Source of the DNA: Nocardioidaceae bacterium
GTDB lineage: Bacteria > Actinomycetota > Actinomycetes > Propionibacteriales > Nocardioidaceae
Assembly: GCA_029266455.1 (NCBI GenBank)
Contig: JAQSWV010000023.1
Coordinates: 1-40,398, forward strand
Direction: 5' to 3'
DNA length: 40,398 bases
Part shown: positions 16,442 to 24,719 of the stretch, in pieces
How positions within the stretch are numbered: position 1 is the first letter of the stretch
Layout of the letters: every line of letters starts with the position of its first letter
Notes under the pieces: model-generated
The model's input: only the letters and a program-made list of their open reading frames with translations
Database searches by the model: none
What the model was told of the DNA's origin: nothing
Program-made: the position numbers and the translations under genes

Positions 16442-16651
16442 TCAGCGCTGGTCGTAGCGGCGCTCCTCGACGACGGCGGTCGTGCGGTTGCGCTGCGCCT
16501 GCATGAAGAACCCCAGCACGATGGAAAGGACGCCGCCGACGATGAGGATCCACCCGAGCACGTAGCCGTCGACGACCTCGAGGTTCACGTCCACGGCGAA
16601 CGCGAAGATAGCGCCCACCACAATGAGCAGAACGCCTATGCCAATACCCAT
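16442..16651 (-). CDS. DUF6458 small membrane protein
   Basis: Small protein of 69 residues with two membrane helices (about 4-20 and 28-50) separated by a short polar turn, then a charged tail ending EERRYDQR. The start MGIGIGVLLIVVGAIFAFAV and length are typical of the actinobacterial DUF6458 family, whose function is unknown. A GGGGAG ribosome-binding site lies 7 bp upstream of ATG 16651, and a TACCGT hexamer further up could be a -10 box. It stands alone, convergent with paaN. Confidence 0.82.
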   Translation of the reverse strand: MGIGIGVLLIVVGAIFAFAVDVNLEVVDGYVLGWILIVGGVLSIVLGFFMQAQRNRTTAVVEERRYDQR

Positions 16652-16851
16652 GTCGTACTCCCCGTTCTCGCCGCGGTGCCCGCAGCACTGGCCACGACGG
16701 TAGCGGAGTCGCGGCGGACTTCTGCGAATGATCGCGGTGAGCAGTGTCCTTCCACGACCGGAGTCCGAGACGTTCGCCGGAGACCGCGCTCTCGCTGCCG
16801 GCCCGATCTCGAGGTGGATTGCTCCGCAGCGGCGGATGCCGGCCCGGAGAG

Positions 16852-17787
16852 CTACGGGAAGCGCACGCCGGTGGCCTGCTCGCTGGCCTCCCACAGCTGA
16901 CTGGCCAGCACCGGGTCGCCGGCGGCGGCGCACATGCCGACCAGGCGGGGCCGACCGCGCAGCTCGAAGGGCCCGCTCGGGCCGACGTACGCGCCGCCCG
17001 GCAGGCCAGGCTGCGTGCCCGCCATCAGCAGCGGCCAGGCACCGTGCTCGGCCGACTGGGCGACCAGCCGGTTCAGTGCCGACATTGCCCGGGAGCCACC
17101 GGTGGCGCCGTCCATGGCGGGCCCGGCCTGCTGCAGGTTGGTGGCGGCGTAGCCCGGGTGCGCACCGACGCTGGTCAGGGCCAGCCCCGCCGCCATCGAC
17201 CGGCGCTGCAGCTCGAGCATGAACAGCAGGTTCGCGAGCTTGGACTCGGCGTACGAGCCCCACCGGCGGTACGGGCGGAAGTCGCGATCGGCCGTGAGGC
17301 TGCGTAGGTCGATGCCGCGGGCCATCCGGTGAGCGAATGACGACGTCACCACCACCCGCGCGCCGTGCGGTGTGGCCAGCAGCGTCGGCAGGACCAGGCA
17401 GCAGAAGGCGAAGTGCCCGAGATGGTTGGTACCGATCTGCAGCTCGAAGCCGTCCGCGGTGGTCCGCTCCGGCGTCGCCATCACACCCGCGTTGGCGAAG
17501 AGCAGGTCGATCGTCCCGTAGCTGTTCAGCACCTCGTCGGCCGCGCGCCGCACCTGCGAGAGGTCGGCCAGGTCGAGCCGCAGCACCCGGAGGTCGGCCG
17601 CGGGTACTGCTGCGCGGATGCCGGCGACACTGCCAGCCAACCGGTTCTCGTCGCGACCGGCGAGCACCACGGACGCGCCCCGGGCGACGAGCCCGAGCGC
17701 GACCTGCTGGCCCAGCCCGCTGCTGCCGCCCGTCACCAGTGCCCGCGACCCGCTGAGGTCGGGGATCTGCGCGATCGTCCAGCCCAC
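16852..17787 (-). CDS. Short-chain dehydrogenase/reductase
   Basis: Classical SDR of 311 residues. The cofactor motif TGGSSGLG is at 19-26, NAG at 99-101, the catalytic Ser at about 149 and the active-site pair Tyr179/Lys183 in YAESK. The Arg45 region (LAGRDENRL) suggests NADP(H). Length and layout match the retinol-dehydrogenase-like SDR group, for which bacterial substrates are rarely known. GTG 17787 has a GGGGGTGA site at good spacing. It is followed 200 bp later on the same strand by the DUF6458 gene. No pathway context. Confidence 0.88.
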   Translation of the reverse strand: MGWTIAQIPDLSGSRALVTGGSSGLGQQVALGLVARGASVVLAGRDENRLAGSVAGIRAAVPAADLRVLRLDLADLSQVRRAADEVLNSYGTIDLLFANAGVMATPERTTADGFELQIGTNHLGHFAFCCLVLPTLLATPHGARVVVTSSFAHRMARGIDLRSLTADRDFRPYRRWGSYAESKLANLLFMLELQRRSMAAGLALTSVGAHPGYAATNLQQAGPAMDGATGGSRAMSALNRLVAQSAEHGAWPLLMAGTQPGLPGGAYVGPSGPFELRGRPRLVGMCAAAGDPVLASQLWEASEQATGVRFP

Positions 17788-17841
17788 GGCTCACCCCCGG
17801 TCCGGCAGCGGAGGAGCACTGCGGTCACCACCGCCGGTCGG

Positions 17842-18414
17842 TCAAGGGTACGGCCTCCAGCCGCCGGCGATCTTGGCGACGAGGTCGTCGATCCGCCTGC
17901 GGCGTCCTTCGCCCTCGAGCTGGGACAGCCGGTGGATCACTGCGAAGCGGTTCTGCTTGTTGAACGCGGCGTACGCCGCCTGGGCAGCCGGCCGGGCCGC
18001 CAGCGCGGCGGTGAGGTCGGGTGGCTCGACGGCCGTCGACGGTGACGCGTATGCCTTGTCCCACCGGCCGTCGGCCTTGGCGGCCTCGACCTGCGCCAGC
18101 CCGCCGGGCTGCATGCGCCCCTCGGCGATCAGTCGCTCGGCGTGCGCACGGTTGATCTGCGACCACGGGCTGCGTCTGCGCCGGGGCGTGAAGCGCTGCT
18201 TGTACGTGTCGTCGTCGTGGCGTCGCGCCTGGCTGTCTATCCACCCGTGGCACAGCGCGACCTGCACGGCGTCGGCGTAGGAGACGGTGCGGACGGCGCC
18301 GTTCTTCTTGGCGATGCGCAGGTAGATGCCCGCGGAGTCGGGATGCTTCTGCAACCAGGCGTCGAAGGCGGCGGCGTCCTCGACGTGCAGGAGAGGCAGG
18401 TCGTCGTCAGCCAC
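17842..18414 (-). CDS. YdeI/OmpD-associated family protein
   Basis: Protein of 190 residues of the YdeI/OmdA family. Typical features are an N-terminal segment with GIYLRIAKKNGAVRTVSYADAV and the conserved ALCHGWIDSQARRHDDDTYKQRFTPRRRRSPWSQINR region, then a C-terminal helical part with AAYAAFNKQNRFAVIHRLSQ. Members have been linked to resistance against cationic antimicrobial peptides in enterobacteria, but the molecular role is unclear. GTG 18414 is the start; the cupin gene is divergent with 74 bp between. Confidence 0.85.
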   Translation of the reverse strand: MADDDLPLLHVEDAAAFDAWLQKHPDSAGIYLRIAKKNGAVRTVSYADAVQVALCHGWIDSQARRHDDDTYKQRFTPRRRRSPWSQINRAHAERLIAEGRMQPGGLAQVEAAKADGRWDKAYASPSTAVEPPDLTAALAARPAAQAAYAAFNKQNRFAVIHRLSQLEGEGRRRRIDDLVAKIAGGWRPYP

Positions 18415-18488
18415 CGGCCCAGTTGACCACGAGGCACCCCCAGCGGCGAGCGCTGTCTTGATCGGCCCGGACGGGGTACAGACAAGGC

Positions 18489-18980
18489 GTGTCAGATGAA
18501 CCCGTGGTGACCTGGCTCGGCGGTGCTCCTCTCGACGCCTGGGATGACGACCGGGGCCGGCTGGGCTTCGCCAGCCTGCTCAGTGCCGACCGCACCCCGA
18601 CAAGTGCGATGACGGCCGGAGTCGCCGTGCTGCGGCCGGGCGAGCGCCTGGAGCCGCACCGGCACGAGCCCGCGGAGGTCTACCTGATCCTCGAGGGCCG
18701 CGTCGAACTCACGCTCGGCGAAGCCGTCCACGAGCTGGACCAGGGGGCGGTGGTCTTCATTCCCGGGAACGTGACGCACGGTGTCCGCGCGCTCGGCGAC
18801 GTCACGGCGCGGGTCTTCTACGTGCTGGCCTGCGACTCCTTCGACGACATGCAGTACGACTTCAGCCCAGCGTCGAGTGGTGAACCGGCGTCTACGGCCG
18901 ACTCGGAGCTGGAGCCGTCGACGAGGAGCAGCGTGTCCGAGGTCTCACCCCCTGCGTCACTCACCGCGTCCGGCGGCTGA
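18489..18980 (+). CDS. Cupin-domain protein
   Basis: Protein of 163 residues with a single cupin barrel (about 40-115). Metal ligands are visible: His57, His59 and Glu63 in PHRHEPAEVYLILEG, and His97 in IPGNVTHGV. Tyr65 just after the Glu, and the C-terminal FYVLACDSFDDMQYDF, recall cupins related to DMSP lyases, but single-domain cupins are too diverse to assign a substrate. The last 30 residues are Ser/Glu/Ala-rich and likely disordered. GTG 18489 start; divergent from the YdeI-like gene. Confidence 0.8.
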   Translation: MSDEPVVTWLGGAPLDAWDDDRGRLGFASLLSADRTPTSAMTAGVAVLRPGERLEPHRHEPAEVYLILEGRVELTLGEAVHELDQGAVVFIPGNVTHGVRALGDVTARVFYVLACDSFDDMQYDFSPASSGEPASTADSELEPSTRSSVSEVSPPASLTASGG

Positions 18981-18991
18981 CCGCTCACTGG

Positions 18992-19189
18992 TAGCATCGG
19001 GACCAGCCCCGGCACGTTTCTTCGGTCTGCGACCGAACTTCTCATGCTGCTCGCGCCCGCCACCGGTCGGCTCCACGTGACCGCGAACCCGGGTGCGCCG
19101 CGTCCACCGGCTCGCCGGACCGCTGCCAGCGGATCCGGGTCGGACGCACCCGCTCGCACCACCGATGTGAACCCCTGGAGTTCCCCGAC
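18992..19189 (+). promoter_or_regulatory. Probable promoter and long structured leader of the helicase gene
   Basis: A TAGCAT hexamer at 18992-18997 fits an actinobacterial -10 box; no clear -35 is seen. If used, the helicase mRNA would have a leader of about 185 nt. It contains a perfect hairpin TTCGGT-CTGCG-ACCGAA (19021-19037) and the palindrome CCGCTG-C-CAGCGG (19120-19132). Long structured leaders are common in cold-responsive RNA helicase genes. This is inferred from layout. Confidence 0.45.
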
Positions 19190-20584
19190 GTGCCCGTCGC
19201 CGCTGCTGTGCTGCCCGACCCCGATGCCACCACCCCTGCCTCCGAACCGCAGTCCCCGCCCGACTCCGTCCGCAGGACCGGGACCGGCCCGGCTCCGACC
19301 TTTGCCGACCTCGGCGTGCCCGCCCCGCTCGTGAGCGTCCTCGCCCGGCAGCACATCACCGAGCCCACGCCGGTGCAGGCGTTGGTGATTCCGGACGCGC
19401 TGGCCGGCCGCGACGTGCTCGGGCGTGCGCGCACCGGCACCGGCAAGACGCTCGCCTTCGGGCTGCCCCTGCTGTCCCGTCTCGTCGGCGGTGAGCGCCG
19501 GCCGCGCACGCCCCGCGGCCTGATCGTGCTGCCCACCCGTGAGCTGGCCAACCAGGTGCGAGCCGCGCTCGAGCCGCTGGCCCACTCGCTGGACCTGAAG
19601 CTGGTCACCGTGTACGGCGGGACGCCGTACGACCGCCAGGTCAAGCGCCTGCGTCAGGGCATAGATCTCGTCGTCGCCACCCCGGGGCGGCTCGACGACC
19701 TCATTCGCCGTGGAGCCTGCCGGCTGGACGCGGTCGAAATGGTCGTCCTCGACGAGGCGGACCACCTGTGCGACCTCGGCTTCTACCCCGCCGTCGACGC
19801 GCTGCTCACCCAGACCCCGTCCGGCGGCCAGCGCATGCTGCTGTCGGCGACCCTCGACGGCGACGTCGACCGGCTGGTGCGCAAGCACCTGTCCGACGCC
19901 GTGCGTCACGACCTGCACCCGGGTGCCGACGCGCCCGTGCACATGGACCACCACGTGCTGGTCACCTCGCACACCACCCGGCCGCAGACCGCGGCGGCAC
20001 TCCTCAAGGCCAATCCGCGCTCGATGGTGTTCACCCGCACCCGTGACGGTGCCACCGAGCTGGCCCGCAGCCTCACCGAGGCCGGTGTTCCCGCGGTCGA
20101 CCTCCACGGCAACCTGAGCCAGCGTCTGCGGGAGCGCAATCTCCGCCAGTTCTCCAGTGGTCGCGCGGATGTGGTCGTCGCGACCGACGTCGCCGCGCGT
20201 GGCATCCACGTCGACGGCGTAGACCTGGTCGTGCACTACGACGTGCCTGACGAGGCCAAGTCCTTCCTGCACCGTTCCGGTCGCACCGCCAGAGCCGGCC
20301 GCATCGGCACGGTCGTCACCATGACCACCCCGCGGATGGTCGACCGCGTCGTGTCCATGCAGAAGTCCGCCGGGGTGCAGGCGCGACATCACGACGAGCG
20401 CACCGCGCCCCGCCCGATGACGGTCGGTGCGCTGGCGGAGTCAGGCACCAAGGCTCCCGCGGCGTCCGGGCGACGCCAGCCGTCGGGGTCCGGGGCACGG
20501 CCGTACCGGCGCAACGGCGGGGGCGGGCGGCCGGGTTCGTCCTCCGGCGGCTATCGCGGGAACCGTACGCAGCGCTGGTCGTAA
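19190..20584 (+). CDS. DEAD-box RNA helicase
   Basis: ATP-dependent RNA helicase of 464 residues. The Q-motif EPTPVQ is at 58-63, motif I ARTGTGKT at 80-87, motif Ia PTRELA, VVLDEADHL (DEAD 188-191), SAT at 219-221, and motifs IV-VI include VFTRTRDGATELA, ATDVAARGIHVDGVD and HRSGRTARAGR. The basic Gly/Arg-rich tail after about 420 is typical of RNA-binding extensions in RhlE/CsdA-type proteins. It would unwind RNA duplexes in ribosome assembly or mRNA turnover. GTG 19190 follows CTGGAG at a suitable distance. Upstream is a structured leader that could give temperature- or growth-dependent control. Confidence 0.92.
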   Translation: MPVAAAVLPDPDATTPASEPQSPPDSVRRTGTGPAPTFADLGVPAPLVSVLARQHITEPTPVQALVIPDALAGRDVLGRARTGTGKTLAFGLPLLSRLVGGERRPRTPRGLIVLPTRELANQVRAALEPLAHSLDLKLVTVYGGTPYDRQVKRLRQGIDLVVATPGRLDDLIRRGACRLDAVEMVVLDEADHLCDLGFYPAVDALLTQTPSGGQRMLLSATLDGDVDRLVRKHLSDAVRHDLHPGADAPVHMDHHVLVTSHTTRPQTAAALLKANPRSMVFTRTRDGATELARSLTEAGVPAVDLHGNLSQRLRERNLRQFSSGRADVVVATDVAARGIHVDGVDLVVHYDVPDEAKSFLHRSGRTARAGRIGTVVTMTTPRMVDRVVSMQKSAGVQARHHDERTAPRPMTVGALAESGTKAPAASGRRQPSGSGARPYRRNGGGGRPGSSSGGYRGNRTQRWS

Positions 20585-20659
20585 GGCCGCCGGCGGCGGG
20601 TGTGCGGTGTGGATCGCCGCGCTGACTTCTGGACGAGGGCTGCCGCGGAACCAGCCGCC

Positions 20660-22522
20660 TCAGAAGGCGCTTTCGTCGACGTCCATGACGGCGAGATCGG
20701 TTGCTTCGGCCACCTGTCTGTCGGCTGACAGCCCGGGCAGCACCGTTCGGGTGAAGAAGGATGCCGCCGCCACCTTGCCGTCGTAGAAGGCCCGGTCCGC
20801 GCCGGCTGCACCCTGGTCGAGGCGAGCTGTCGCCACCTCGGCCTGACGGAGCAGCAGCCACGCGCAGACCACGTCGCCCAGCGCCATCAACAGCCGGGTC
20901 GTGTTCAGGCCCGCGCGGTAGACGTTGCGGCGGTCGCCGCCGGTGAGACGCGGATCGGCCGCGGTCAGCTGCGCCGTCATCGCCGCCACGATGCCGAGCG
21001 CGTCGGCCAGTCCCCGGCCTAGCAGCCCTCGCTCGATCTTCAGCCGGCCGTTGCCGGCATCCGAGTCGACGAACTGCTGCACCACGCCGGACAGGTGGTC
21101 CAGTGCCACCGCGCCGTCCTTGACGATCTTGCGGAAGAACAGGTCCTGTCCCTGGATGGCCGTGGTCCCCTCGTACAGCGTGTCGATCTTCGCGTCGCGT
21201 ACGTACTGCTCCAGCGGGTAGTCCTGCAGGAACCCGGAGCCGCCCAGGGTCTGCAGCGACTCGGTCCCGAGCAGCACCCACGAGCGCTCCGAGCCGTAGC
21301 CCTTGACGATCGGCAGCAGCAGCTCGTTGACTCGCTCGGCCAGCAGGTCGCGCTCGCCGCGGGCGGCCGCTGTCGCCACCGTGTCCTGCCAGGAGGCGGT
21401 GTAGAGCACCAGCGCACGCAGGCCCTCGGCATAGGCCTTCTGGGTCATCAGCGACCTGCGGACGTCGGGGTGGGAGATGATGGTGACCCGGGGTGCGGTG
21501 CGGTCCGACGCGTGGGCGAGGTCCGCGCCCTGCACGCGGCTCTTGGCGTAGTCCAGCGCGTTGAGGTAGCCCGTCGACAACGTGGCGATGGCCTTGGTGC
21601 CGACCATCATCCGGGCGTTCTCGATCAGCTGGAACATCTGCGCGATGCCGTCGTGGACCTCACCGAGCAGCCATCCGCGGGCCGGCTCTCGCTCGCCGAG
21701 GGTGAGCTCGCACGTGGTCGAGACCTTGATGCCCAGCTTCTTCTCCAACGCGGTGACGTAGACCCCGTTGCGCGCGCCCGTCAGCTCGCCGGTCTCCAGG
21801 TCGAAGTGGTGCTTGGGGAGCAGGAAGAGACTCAGCCCCTTGGTACCCGGGCCGCCGACGCCCTCCACACCCACCGGGCGCGCCAGCACCAGGTGGACGA
21901 TGTTCTCGCTCAGGTCGTGATCGCCCGAGGTGATGAAGCGCTTCACCCCCTGTAGGTGCCAGCTGCCGTCCGGCTGCGGGAACGCCTTGGTGCGCCCGGC
22001 CCCGACATCGGATCCGGCGTCGGGCTCGGTGAGCACCATCGTCGATGTCCACTGGCGGTCGATCATGTGCTGGGCGATGCGTCGGTCTCGTTCGGTGCCG
22101 TTGCGGTAGACGACTCCGGCGAAGTGTGGGCCGCAGGCGTACAACCACACCGCCGGGTTGGCGCCGAGAACGAGCTCGGCCATGGCCCACAACAGGGACG
22201 GCGGCGCGGGTTGGCCGCCGAGTCCGGTCGGCACCTGCAGTCGCCACCACTCGGCATCCATCCACGTGGCGTAGCTCTGGGCGAAGGTCGCCGGCATCCG
22301 GACGCTGTGCGCGCCGGGGTCGAAGACCGGCGGCGTGCGGTCGGAGTCCGTGAACGACGCGGCGAGCTCAGTGCTGGCGAGCCGCTCGACCTCGGTCAGG
22401 ATCGTCCGGGCCGTGTCCACGTCCAGCTCGGCGAACGGGCCGGATCCGAGCACCTCGCCCCGCCCCAGCACCTCGAAGAGCAGAAACTCGATGTCGCGCA
22501 GGTTGCTCCGGTAGTGACCCAT
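20660..22522 (-). CDS. fadE5: Acyl-CoA dehydrogenase, FadE5-like
   Basis: Flavin-dependent acyl-CoA dehydrogenase of 620 residues, the long form. It begins [20 protein letters not shown] and includes [19 protein letters not shown] (FAD/substrate loop), [20 protein letters not shown] and catalytic-base candidate Glu451 in [15 protein letters not shown]. It closely matches what I recall of mycobacterial FadE5, which takes a wide range of acyl-CoA chain lengths in beta-oxidation. The ATG at 22522 has an AGGAG site at 22529-22533, and a 28-bp palindromic operator overlaps that site, so repression by a TetR-type regulator is likely. No thiolase or regulator gene is adjacent. Confidence 0.92.
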   Translation of the reverse strand: MGHYRSNLRDIEFLLFEVLGRGEVLGSGPFAELDVDTARTILTEVERLASTELAASFTDSDRTPPVFDPGAHSVRMPATFAQSYATWMDAEWWRLQVPTGLGGQPAPPSLLWAMAELVLGANPAVWLYACGPHFAGVVYRNGTERDRRIAQHMIDRQWTSTMVLTEPDAGSDVGAGRTKAFPQPDGSWHLQGVKRFITSGDHDLSENIVHLVLARPVGVEGVGGPGTKGLSLFLLPKHHFDLETGELTGARNGVYVTALEKKLGIKVSTTCELTLGEREPARGWLLGEVHDGIAQMFQLIENARMMVGTKAIATLSTGYLNALDYAKSRVQGADLAHASDRTAPRVTIISHPDVRRSLMTQKAYAEGLRALVLYTASWQDTVATAAARGERDLLAERVNELLLPIVKGYGSERSWVLLGTESLQTLGGSGFLQDYPLEQYVRDAKIDTLYEGTTAIQGQDLFFRKIVKDGAVALDHLSGVVQQFVDSDAGNGRLKIERGLLGRGLADALGIVAAMTAQLTAADPRLTGGDRRNVYRAGLNTTRLLMALGDVVCAWLLLRQAEVATARLDQGAAGADRAFYDGKVAAASFFTRTVLPGLSADRQVAEATDLAVMDVDESAF

Positions 22523-22531
22523 CCCCGGCTC

Positions 22532-22559
22532 CTAAGTTACTTACCAGTAAGTAACTTAG
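22532..22559. promoter_or_regulatory. 28-bp palindromic operator upstream of the fadE5-like gene
   Basis: CTAAGTTACTTAC (22532-22544) and GTAAGTAACTTAG (22547-22559) are perfect complements around a 2-base centre. The palindrome starts 10 bp upstream of the fadE5-like ATG and touches its ribosome-binding site, so a bound repressor would block transcription. Its core TTACTTAC...GTAAGTAA has the size and symmetry of TetR-family sites. TAnnnT hexamers inside it could serve as -10 boxes. It is strikingly AT-rich for this genome. Confidence 0.85.
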
Positions 22560-22595
22560 TATGCCCCACGCGTCCAGAAGTGTCGATCCGCACCT

Positions 22596-22710
22596 CCCAG
22601 GCGCCGATCCGCGACTTGTGCAGGTCCACCCTTCCCCACCCAGGCGTCGATCCGCGACTTGTGCAGGTCCGCCCTCCCCACCCAGGCGCCGATCCGCGAC
22701 TTGTGCAGGT
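22596..22710. repeat. Three direct repeats with core CGATCCGCGACTTGTGCAGG
   Basis: A 30-bp unit occurs at 22596-22625, 22639-22668 and 22681-22710 (periods 43 and 42 bp), differing at single bases, with similar CT-rich spacers between. A degenerate partial copy may precede it near 22579. An inverted copy lies at 23328-23358. The array fills the gap between the SRPBCC gene and the fadE5-like gene. No gene seen. Confidence 0.85.
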
Positions 22711-22769
22711 GAGATGACGCTGAGGCGCTCAATGCGGTCGGGCGACGGGATCTGGAAACCACGTCCCGG

Positions 22770-23216
22770 CTAGAGCCGGTCGAGATTGCGTTGGATGCCC
22801 TGCTGGGCTCCGTCCCCGAGCCGCTTGAATGGCAGGTTCAGCACCGGGAGGGAGAACAACGGGTCGAGCCGGCGGAGCATCCCGCGGAACTCCAGTTGAG
22901 CCACGTAGTGCACCCGGGTGCCCGACCCCTGCGGGGTCATGGTGATGGTGTCGGTGGCGGTCACCGACTCGTTCTCGCCACGCAGTTGGATGCGCGTGGG
23001 AGCGCTGCTCTCCACGACCGTGTAGACGAGCTGCGTCTCCCGGCCGAGGAACTTCGAGGTGTTGTGGTACTCGGTGCCGACCTCCCCGTTCCCGGTGCGG
23101 CGGACCGTACGGACGGTACCGGGGTCCCACTCGTTGGTGGTGGTGAAGTCGGAGAGGTAGGCCCACACGGCCTCGGGCGACGCGGTGGTCGTGATGGTGC
23201 GTTCGATGGTCGGCAT
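22770..23216 (-). CDS. SRPBCC / polyketide-cyclase-like protein
   Basis: Protein of 148 residues with the START-like SRPBCC fold: start MPTIERTITTTASPEAVWAY, then LSDFTTTNEWDPGTVRTVRR and a long C-terminal helix RGMLRRLDPLFSLPVLNLPF. Such proteins form a deep cavity for hydrophobic ligands; many actinobacterial single-domain members have no known ligand. It is flanked on both sides by copies of one repeat family in opposite orientation. ATG 23216. No operon partner; function unknown. Confidence 0.82.
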   Translation of the reverse strand: MPTIERTITTTASPEAVWAYLSDFTTTNEWDPGTVRTVRRTGNGEVGTEYHNTSKFLGRETQLVYTVVESSAPTRIQLRGENESVTATDTITMTPQGSGTRVHYVAQLEFRGMLRRLDPLFSLPVLNLPFKRLGDGAQQGIQRNLDRL

Positions 23217-23327
23217 GCCTCGACGCTACGTAGCGCGAACCGAGGCGCAACCGCAGCGCTGCTGTGCGACAACGGGTGCCTGGCCTCCCGCCCCTCAGGG
23301 TCGGCGCGCGACCTTCCATGCGAGATC

Positions 23328-23358
23328 CCTGCACAACTCGCGGATCGCCGGGGTGGGG
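23328..23358 (-). repeat. Inverted copy of the 22.6-kb repeat
   Basis: CCTGCACAACTCGCGGATCG and following bases are the complement of the 22596-22710 unit with a few changes. It lies between the PhzF-like and SRPBCC genes and runs into a G-tract. Confidence 0.75.
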
Positions 23359-23376
23359 GGGGGATTTGGGGCGGGG
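23350..23376 (+). other. Strong G-quadruplex candidate
   Basis: G-runs of 4, 9, 4 and 4 bases are separated by loops of 1, 4 and 1 bases, a pattern with high quadruplex potential. It lies just downstream of the PhzF-like gene (read on the other strand) and overlaps the end of the inverted repeat copy. Folding is predicted from pattern only. Confidence 0.55.
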
Positions 23377-23394
23377 ATTGGCGAGGCTGTCGGC

Positions 23395-24282
23395 TCAGCG
23401 GGCGGGCATCTGGGTGGCGGTCCCGGTGACGCGGACGCGGGGGTCATCGGCAGCCACGTCGACGACCAGGCGGCTGGGCCTGCCCATGTCCTGGCCCTGG
23501 AACACGGTGATCGTGGCAGGGGCACGGACCAGCCTGAGGTCACGCAGATAGCCGCCGAAGGCGGCGGCCGCCGCTCCAGTGGCCGGGTCCTCGACCACAC
23601 CGCCGGGGGGAAAGGGATCGCGCGCGTGAAAAACGGTCGGCGTCTCGGGGTAGACGAGGTGCAGCGTCGTCCAACCGCGCTCGCCCATCAGTGCCGCGAG
23701 GGCGTCGTAGTCGTAGTCGAGGGCACGGAGCCGGCCGCGGTCGTGCACGGTGAGGATCAGGTGGTCGTTGCCTGCGTTGGCCACGTGTGCCGGGTAGGCG
23801 GAGTCGAGGTCGTCCGCTGACCAGTGCAGCGTCGCGAGCGCAGCCCGCAGCTCGTCGGGCTCGGCAAGGCGCGAGCTCGTCGGGACGCTGGTCAGAGTGG
23901 CGAGGATGCCGGCGTCCGCCTCCGCGGTGCTGATCGGGACCTCCCCCGCCCGAGTGTCGAAGCGCAGCGGCCGAACGCCGTGACGTTCCGCGAGAGCCAC
24001 GGCCGTGGCGATCGTCGCGTGACCACAGAAGGCCACCTCGGCGAGCGGGCTGAAGTACCGCAGCGCAAAGGTGTCCGGATGTTCGGTCGGCGTGACGAAG
24101 GCGGTCTCGGAGAAGCCCAGGTCAGCCGCGATGGACAGCTGTTCGGCATCGCTCAACCCGCTGGCGTCCAGGACGACGCCAGCCGGATTGCCGCCCTCGC
24201 CGGAGTCGGTGAACGCGGCATACCGCAGGACAACCGGGGAGCCTGCGGTGCCGCGGGTGGGCACAGTCTCGGAAGACGTCAT
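23395..24282 (-). CDS. PhzF-family isomerase/epimerase-like protein
   Basis: Protein of 295 residues with the two-lobed PhzF fold. Family marks are GGNPAGVVLDASGLS, active-site Glu59 in LGFSETAFV, LRYFSPLAEVAFCGHATIATA and the C-terminal VEDPATGAAAAAFGGYLRD. The best-known member isomerises dihydro-hydroxyanthranilate in phenazine synthesis; most bacterial relatives have unknown substrates, and no phenazine genes are present. ATG 24282; divergent from the decayed hemerythrin gene. Function beyond the fold is not assignable. Confidence 0.87.
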   Translation of the reverse strand: MTSSETVPTRGTAGSPVVLRYAAFTDSGEGGNPAGVVLDASGLSDAEQLSIAADLGFSETAFVTPTEHPDTFALRYFSPLAEVAFCGHATIATAVALAERHGVRPLRFDTRAGEVPISTAEADAGILATLTSVPTSSRLAEPDELRAALATLHWSADDLDSAYPAHVANAGNDHLILTVHDRGRLRALDYDYDALAALMGERGWTTLHLVYPETPTVFHARDPFPPGGVVEDPATGAAAAAFGGYLRDLRLVRAPATITVFQGQDMGRPSRLVVDVAADDPRVRVTGTATQMPAR

Positions 24283-24321
24283 CAGGCAGCTCCAGACGCG
24301 CGGTGGGCGGCGGCGGCGCCG

Positions 24322-24719
24322 ATGCTATCCACGGGACTGCGGGAGCGACAGGCGAAGGACGCCCTCGTGCTGGGAGGGTTGGAAGCTCGGGCAGCGGGGT
24401 ACGGCACAAGCCTCTGTTTCGAGCACGACATCCTCGAGTCGTACGAGGAGCATCACGTGGCCGGCATGCTGTGCATGGAGCTCGCCATGATGGAGTCCAC
24501 CGACGAGCGGTTCGACGCCAAGATGACCGTGCTCATCGAGAGCGTCAGTCGCCACATCGACGAGGAGGAACAGGACTGGTTCCCCAGGTCCGGGCCGGTC
24601 TTGGTCGCAAGAAGCCGTCGGAGATCGGCGAGCGGATGCTCGAGATGAAGAAGGCAGCACCTCGTCGGCCCGCACAGCCGGGGGCGATCGAGAAGGTCGT
24701 CGACGCGGTTATCGCCTAG
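24322..24719 (+). pseudogene. Decayed hemerythrin (HHE) domain gene
   Basis: The stretch encodes ILESYEEHHVAGMLCMELAM, then DERFDAKMTVLIESVSRHID and EEEQDWFP in one frame, then QVRAGLGRKKPSEIGERMLE and KKAAPRRPAQPG in the next frame up to a TAG at 24717-24719. Together these make the second half of a bacterial hemerythrin-like protein. The shift near 24588-24600 is explained by one lost base (an expected FPKVR reads as FPRS). The N-terminal half, with the first iron ligands, is also missing: a short MLSTGLRERQAKDALVLGG stub joins directly to the second half. Oxygen/iron binding would be lost. It overlaps the converging DUF2243 gene by 4 bp. Confidence 0.75.

Noticed and set aside
20586-20597. 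GCCGCCGGCGGC palindrome as terminator of the helicase gene
   Set aside because: No loop is possible in the perfect palindrome and such words are common at this GC content.
22596-22710. CRISPR array in the 22.6-kb repeats
   Set aside because: Only three copies with near-identical 12-13 base gaps; no unique spacers of normal length.
23395-24282. Phenazine biosynthesis gene
   Set aside because: Only the PhzF fold is present and no phzA-G genes are in the window.
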